Positions 61,172 through 64,000 of a stretch of 64,000 nt of DNA are shown piece after piece (position 1 is the stretch's first letter; every line of letters starts with the position of its first letter). The notes beneath the pieces were generated by a model. That model did no database searches, was not told the origin of the DNA, and saw nothing but the letters and a program-made list of their open reading frames with translations. Source of the DNA: Planctomycetales bacterium (GTDB lineage Bacteria > Planctomycetota > Planctomycetia > Planctomycetales > Planctomycetaceae); assembly GCA_028285345.1 (NCBI GenBank), contig JANQPT010000044.1, forward strand, positions 434,001-498,000, written 5' to 3'. Made by a program: the position numbers and the translations under genes.

Positions 61172-61483
61172 ATGGCGAAAAAGACATCGAAAGGCGGCGC
61201 AAAAATCGTTCCACTGGGTGACAGAGTCGTGCTTCGCCGCGACGCAGCCGAGACGACGACATCGGGAGGAATTGTGTTACCTGATGCGGCGACGAATAAG
61301 CCGCAGCGGGGCGAAGTCGTTTCCGTGGGGGACGGCCATATGACCAGCGACGGCAAACGGCAGCCGTTGACGGTGAAGCCGGGTGACAGGGTGATTTTCA
61401 GTTCCTACGGCGGCGATGAAATCAAGATCGGTGATGAAGAACTGTTGTTGATGCGCGAATCGGACATTTTGGCCGTTTGTTGA
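61172..61483 (+). CDS. groES: co-chaperonin GroES
   Basis: AAGGAGAGAG precedes the ATG; 103 residues, typical for GroES. IVPLGDRVVLRRDAAETTTS, the mobile loop SGGIVLPD, VVSVGDG and KPGDRVIFSSYGGDEIKI are all characteristic. Heptameric GroES caps the GroEL cage during ATP-driven protein folding. A Lys-rich start (AKKTSKGGAK) extends the N-terminus slightly. groEL follows after 96 bp. No CIRCE-type inverted repeat (TTAGCACTC...GAGTGCTAA) was found upstream. Confidence 0.96.
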   Translation: MAKKTSKGGAKIVPLGDRVVLRRDAAETTTSGGIVLPDAATNKPQRGEVVSVGDGHMTSDGKRQPLTVKPGDRVIFSSYGGDEIKIGDEELLLMRESDILAVC

Positions 61484-61579
61484 TCGAACGTCGGAGTTGC
61501 CGCGACGATTTCGCGAACGAAGCGCCGCTTACCAGCCACACATTTCATATGCTAAAACGCTAACAGGAGAAGTTGACAG

Positions 61580-63193
61580 ATGGCCAAGATGATTGCTTTC
61601 GATCAGGAAGCACAAGAGAAAATGAAAGCGGGTCTGAGCAAGCTCGCCAAAGCGGTCCGCGTCACGCTCGGTCCCAAGGGCCGCAACGTCATTTTGCAGA
61701 AAAGCTTCGGCTCGCCGACGGTGACCAAAGACGGAGTGACCGTTGCCCGGGAGATTGAGCTCTCGGACAAGTTTGAGGACATGGGCGCCCGCATGGTCAA
61801 GGAAGTCGCGAGCAAGACCTCCGACGTGGCCGGCGACGGGACGACCACGGCGACGATTATGGCCGAAGCGATCTACAACGAAGGTTTGAAAGCGGTCGTA
61901 GCCGGCGTCAGCCCCATCGGTATGAAGCGGGGCATGGACAAGGCGGTCTCCGACATCATCGAGAAGCTGCAGGGGATGTCGATCGAATGCCGCACCAAGA
62001 AGTCGATCTCACAGGTGGCAACCGTCGCTTCCAACGGCGACGACGAGATCGGCAAGATCCTGGCCGACGCCATGGAGCAGGTCGGCAAAGACGGCGTGAT
62101 CACCGTCGAAGAGGGACAGAGCCTCACGACCGATTTTGAAGTCGTGGAAGGCATGCAGTTCGATCGCGGATACCTGTCGCCCTACTTCGTGACTGATCCG
62201 CAATCGATGGAGTGTGTCTTCGAGGACGCCTATGTGCTGATCCACGAGAAAAAGATCTCGAACATCAAGGATCTGGTTCCGGTTCTGGAAAAGGTCGTCA
62301 ATTCCGGTAAGCCTCTGCTGATCGTCGCCGAGGATATCGAAGGCGAGGCACTGGCCACGCTGGTGATCAACAAGCTTCGCGGCACATTTAAGTGCGTCGG
62401 TGTCAAATCACCCGGCTACGGCGACCGCCGCAAAGCGATGTTGCAGGACCTGGCAATCATGGTCGGCGGGACGGCGATCTTCGAGGACTTGGGTATCAAG
62501 TTGGAGAACATCCAGCTCACCGACTTGGGCGTCGCCAAGAAAGTGGTTGTCGACAAAGACAACACGACGGTCATCGAAGGTGCCGGCAAGACGGCCGATA
62601 TCAAGGCCCGCATCGAGCAAATCCGCCGCGAGCTTGAGGCGTCCACCAGCGACTACGATCGCGAAAAGCTGGAGGAACGGGTCGCGAAACTTTCCGGCGG
62701 AGTGGCGCAATTGAATGTCGGTGCCGCGACCGAGAGCGAAATGAAGGAAAAGAAAGCCCGCGTCGAGGACGCGTTGCACGCTACGCGGGCGGCGGTTGAA
62801 GAAGGCATCCTGCCGGGCGGCGGTGTCGCCCTGCTCCGCTCCAGCAGCACGGTCAAACCGGGCAAGTTGGAGCACGACGAGGAGGTCGGCTACAACATCA
62901 TCCTGCGGGCCTGCCGCGCTCCGCTGACGCAGATCGCCAACAACGCCGGCGTCGACGGTTCGGTCATCTGCGAAAAGGTCTCCGAAATGGAGGGCAACGA
63001 GGGTTACAACGCCGCGACCGACAAGTTCGAAGACCTTGTCAAAGCGGGCGTGATCGACCCCACCAAGGTGACCCGCACGGCACTGACGAACGCCGCCAGC
63101 GTCGCCACGCTACTCCTGACGAGCGATGCACTGGTCGCCGAAATGCCCAAGGACGACAAGAAGGGCGGCGGCGGAGATCAGGACCTGTATTAA
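61580..63193 (+). CDS. groEL: chaperonin GroEL
   Basis: The 537-residue protein is full length with family signatures: [36 protein letters not shown] (ATP-binding GDGTT with catalytic Asp), [32 protein letters not shown] and [10 protein letters not shown]. The C-terminal tail is [11 protein letters not shown] rather than a GGM repeat, as in many planctomycete paralogues that line the folding cavity differently. It forms the folding chamber with GroES. It is in an operon with groES and is followed by a strong terminator. Confidence 0.96.
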   Translation: MAKMIAFDQEAQEKMKAGLSKLAKAVRVTLGPKGRNVILQKSFGSPTVTKDGVTVAREIELSDKFEDMGARMVKEVASKTSDVAGDGTTTATIMAEAIYNEGLKAVVAGVSPIGMKRGMDKAVSDIIEKLQGMSIECRTKKSISQVATVASNGDDEIGKILADAMEQVGKDGVITVEEGQSLTTDFEVVEGMQFDRGYLSPYFVTDPQSMECVFEDAYVLIHEKKISNIKDLVPVLEKVVNSGKPLLIVAEDIEGEALATLVINKLRGTFKCVGVKSPGYGDRRKAMLQDLAIMVGGTAIFEDLGIKLENIQLTDLGVAKKVVVDKDNTTVIEGAGKTADIKARIEQIRRELEASTSDYDREKLEERVAKLSGGVAQLNVGAATESEMKEKKARVEDALHATRAAVEEGILPGGGVALLRSSSTVKPGKLEHDEEVGYNIILRACRAPLTQIANNAGVDGSVICEKVSEMEGNEGYNAATDKFEDLVKAGVIDPTKVTRTALTNAASVATLLLTSDALVAEMPKDDKKGGGGDQDLY

Positions 63194-63254
63194 TCGACGA
63201 GGAAAATACTGAGCGACGGCAGAGCCGTCGGCTTGGATTCCTGTGGTGAACAAC

Positions 63255-63291
63255 ACACCCGGTCGCGAGACTTTCTCGGCCGGGTGTTTTT
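63255..63291 (+). terminator. intrinsic terminator of groES-groEL
   Basis: ACACCCGG pairs with CCGGGTGT (inner 17-nt loop containing a further CGAGA/TCTCG pairing), followed by TTTTT. It lies about 60 bp beyond the groEL stop. A second 7-bp hairpin, CGACGGC-AGA-GCCGTCG, precedes it at 63214-63230. Confidence 0.85.
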
Positions 63292-63368
63292 GCTTGCGCG
63301 ACTATACGGAAGCGACGACAAACAGAGATTCGTTCTTCGAGGGCGTCGATTCTACACTCCGAAGGGAC

Positions 63369-64000
63369 CTAACGCTGATGAAGGGTGTAGTCGAATCCGG
63401 AGATTTCATTCCACTGCCGCGTGATCAGAAACGACGCGCCGAGTACGTCCGAGCGGCGGTAACCGTCAGGGTCGGGAGTCGTTTCGATGAAGCCGTCTTC
63501 GCCTCGTGTGAGCAGTTTGAAGTCGATGTCGTCGCCGCGGGCGTTGATGAGCCAGTATTCGGTGATGCCGGCGGCGAAATATCTATCGCGGAGAAGTTCG
63601 GTGTCTTTTCGCTTGGAGTAGCGACTGATGATCTCGACAGCAAGATCGGGCGTACCCGCAAGCTCCACGTAGCGTCCACTGTCTTCAACGAATTCTCGCT
63701 CCTGGACACGTTTCGTTTTCAAGGCGTCAAAGGAGCAGAACATAAAGTCAGGCTCGTTGGACACGTTTGCAGATTCATTGATCAGTAGGACTCCATCCGG
63801 ATAACACTTGCCCAGCTGATGTTCCGTCGAAAATGCATGCAGCTTAGATTGCAGGGCGAGCTTTAGCGACGCATGCGACTGGATTTCCTCCGGGCTTATA
63901 TCGACAACAACCTCCCCATCGATGAACGAGACCTTGCCCCGTTCCGGAAAATCATCGGAGTGCACCCAGCGGCGAAAACCTTCTAGATCGAACGCATCGA
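63369..64000 (-). CDS. Uma2 family endonuclease, 5' end beyond window
   Basis: The frame is open through the right edge of the window, with DAFDLEGFRRWVHSDDFPER as a typical Uma2 N-terminal segment, so the visible GTG inside it is not the start. Family features are FIDGEVVVDISPEEIQSHAS, PDFMFCSFD, GTPDLAVEIISRYSKRKDTE (Asp and Glu of the PD-(D/E)xK nuclease fold) and YFAAGITEYWLIN. Uma2 proteins are abundant in planctomycetes and cyanobacteria; their biological role is unsettled. The gene converges on the groEL terminator. Confidence 0.87.
   Translation of the reverse strand, partial: DAFDLEGFRRWVHSDDFPERGKVSFIDGEVVVDISPEEIQSHASLKLALQSKLHAFSTEHQLGKCYPDGVLLINESANVSNEPDFMFCSFDALKTKRVQEREFVEDSGRYVELAGTPDLAVEIISRYSKRKDTELLRDRYFAAGITEYWLINARGDDIDFKLLTRGEDGFIETTPDPDGYRRSDVLGASFLITRQWNEISGFDYTLHQR

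Overview
The window looks like chromosomal DNA of a planctomycete (Planctomycetota, probably order Planctomycetales). The evidence is its gene families rather than any marker gene: a very large secreted dehydrogenase with HEAT repeats and a C-terminal c-type haem (PVC-type), a CxPSR sulfatase, Tat-exported ceramidase-like and phosphoesterase proteins, several Ser/Thr kinases (one with two FHA domains and a long coiled coil), a Uma2 nuclease, DUF4132 and DUF4396 proteins, and dense palindromic intergenic repeats. No rRNA, tRNA, CRISPR array or prophage was recognised. Genus cannot be given.

Layout. 1-6 kb: end of a LolA-like protein, an M50 protease/histidine phosphatase pair, and the giant cytochrome-dehydrogenase. 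6-15 kb: FHA-kinase-coiled-coil protein, ACT-domain protein, TPR lipoprotein, periplasmic cyclophilin and an LptF/G permease. 15-24.9 kb: secreted esterase, Tat phosphoesterase, a DUF4132 gene bracketed by two copies of a 91-bp repeat, sulfatase and GAF-SpoIIE phosphatase. 24.8-31.8 kb: hydroxyacid dehydrogenase, citrate synthase, secreted alpha/beta hydrolase, dihaem cytochrome, FliL-like membrane protein, LarE. 31.9-38.3 kb: thiO and a coupled Gfo/Idh/MocA dehydrogenase, a GNAT, then a tight run of FAD oxidoreductase, radical SAM protein, degenerate metallophosphoesterase and Dtd. 38.4-47 kb: accA, an atypical kinase with a Gln-rich tail, HlyD-like adaptor, a thioredoxin-fold protein without its CxxC, YiiX-like peptidase, a methyltransferase and a 2OG-Fe(II) oxygenase. 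47-55 kb: DUF4396 protein, small membrane proteins, a PyrE-like phosphoribosyltransferase, an HNH nuclease with a coupled 85-residue partner, two unknown genes, hisD and a threonine aldolase. 55-64 kb: a REP-associated transposase inside nested inverted repeats, a ceramidase-like Tat protein, a FlgM-like protein, a tandem Fur pair (the first lacks its metal/dimer domain), a prepilin peptidase, groES-groEL with a clear terminator, and a Uma2 gene running off the end.

The strongest unifying signal outside genes is a network of REP-like hairpins. Most carry the tetranucleotide GTAG at the 5' foot (or CTAC at the 3' foot), some are paired head to head as REPIN-like units, and one RAYT transposase is bracketed by two identical 31-bp inverted copies of a related GGAG-footed palindrome. 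A 91-92-bp element with GTCAGGCATG/CGTGCCTGAC ends occurs three times in the same orientation. Among genes, the most interesting unknown is the FAD/radical SAM/degenerate-phosphoesterase cluster at 34.8-37.8 kb. Where several starts were possible the choice rests on visible Shine-Dalgarno spacing, signal peptides and overlaps; all functions are read by eye from motifs, without database searches.
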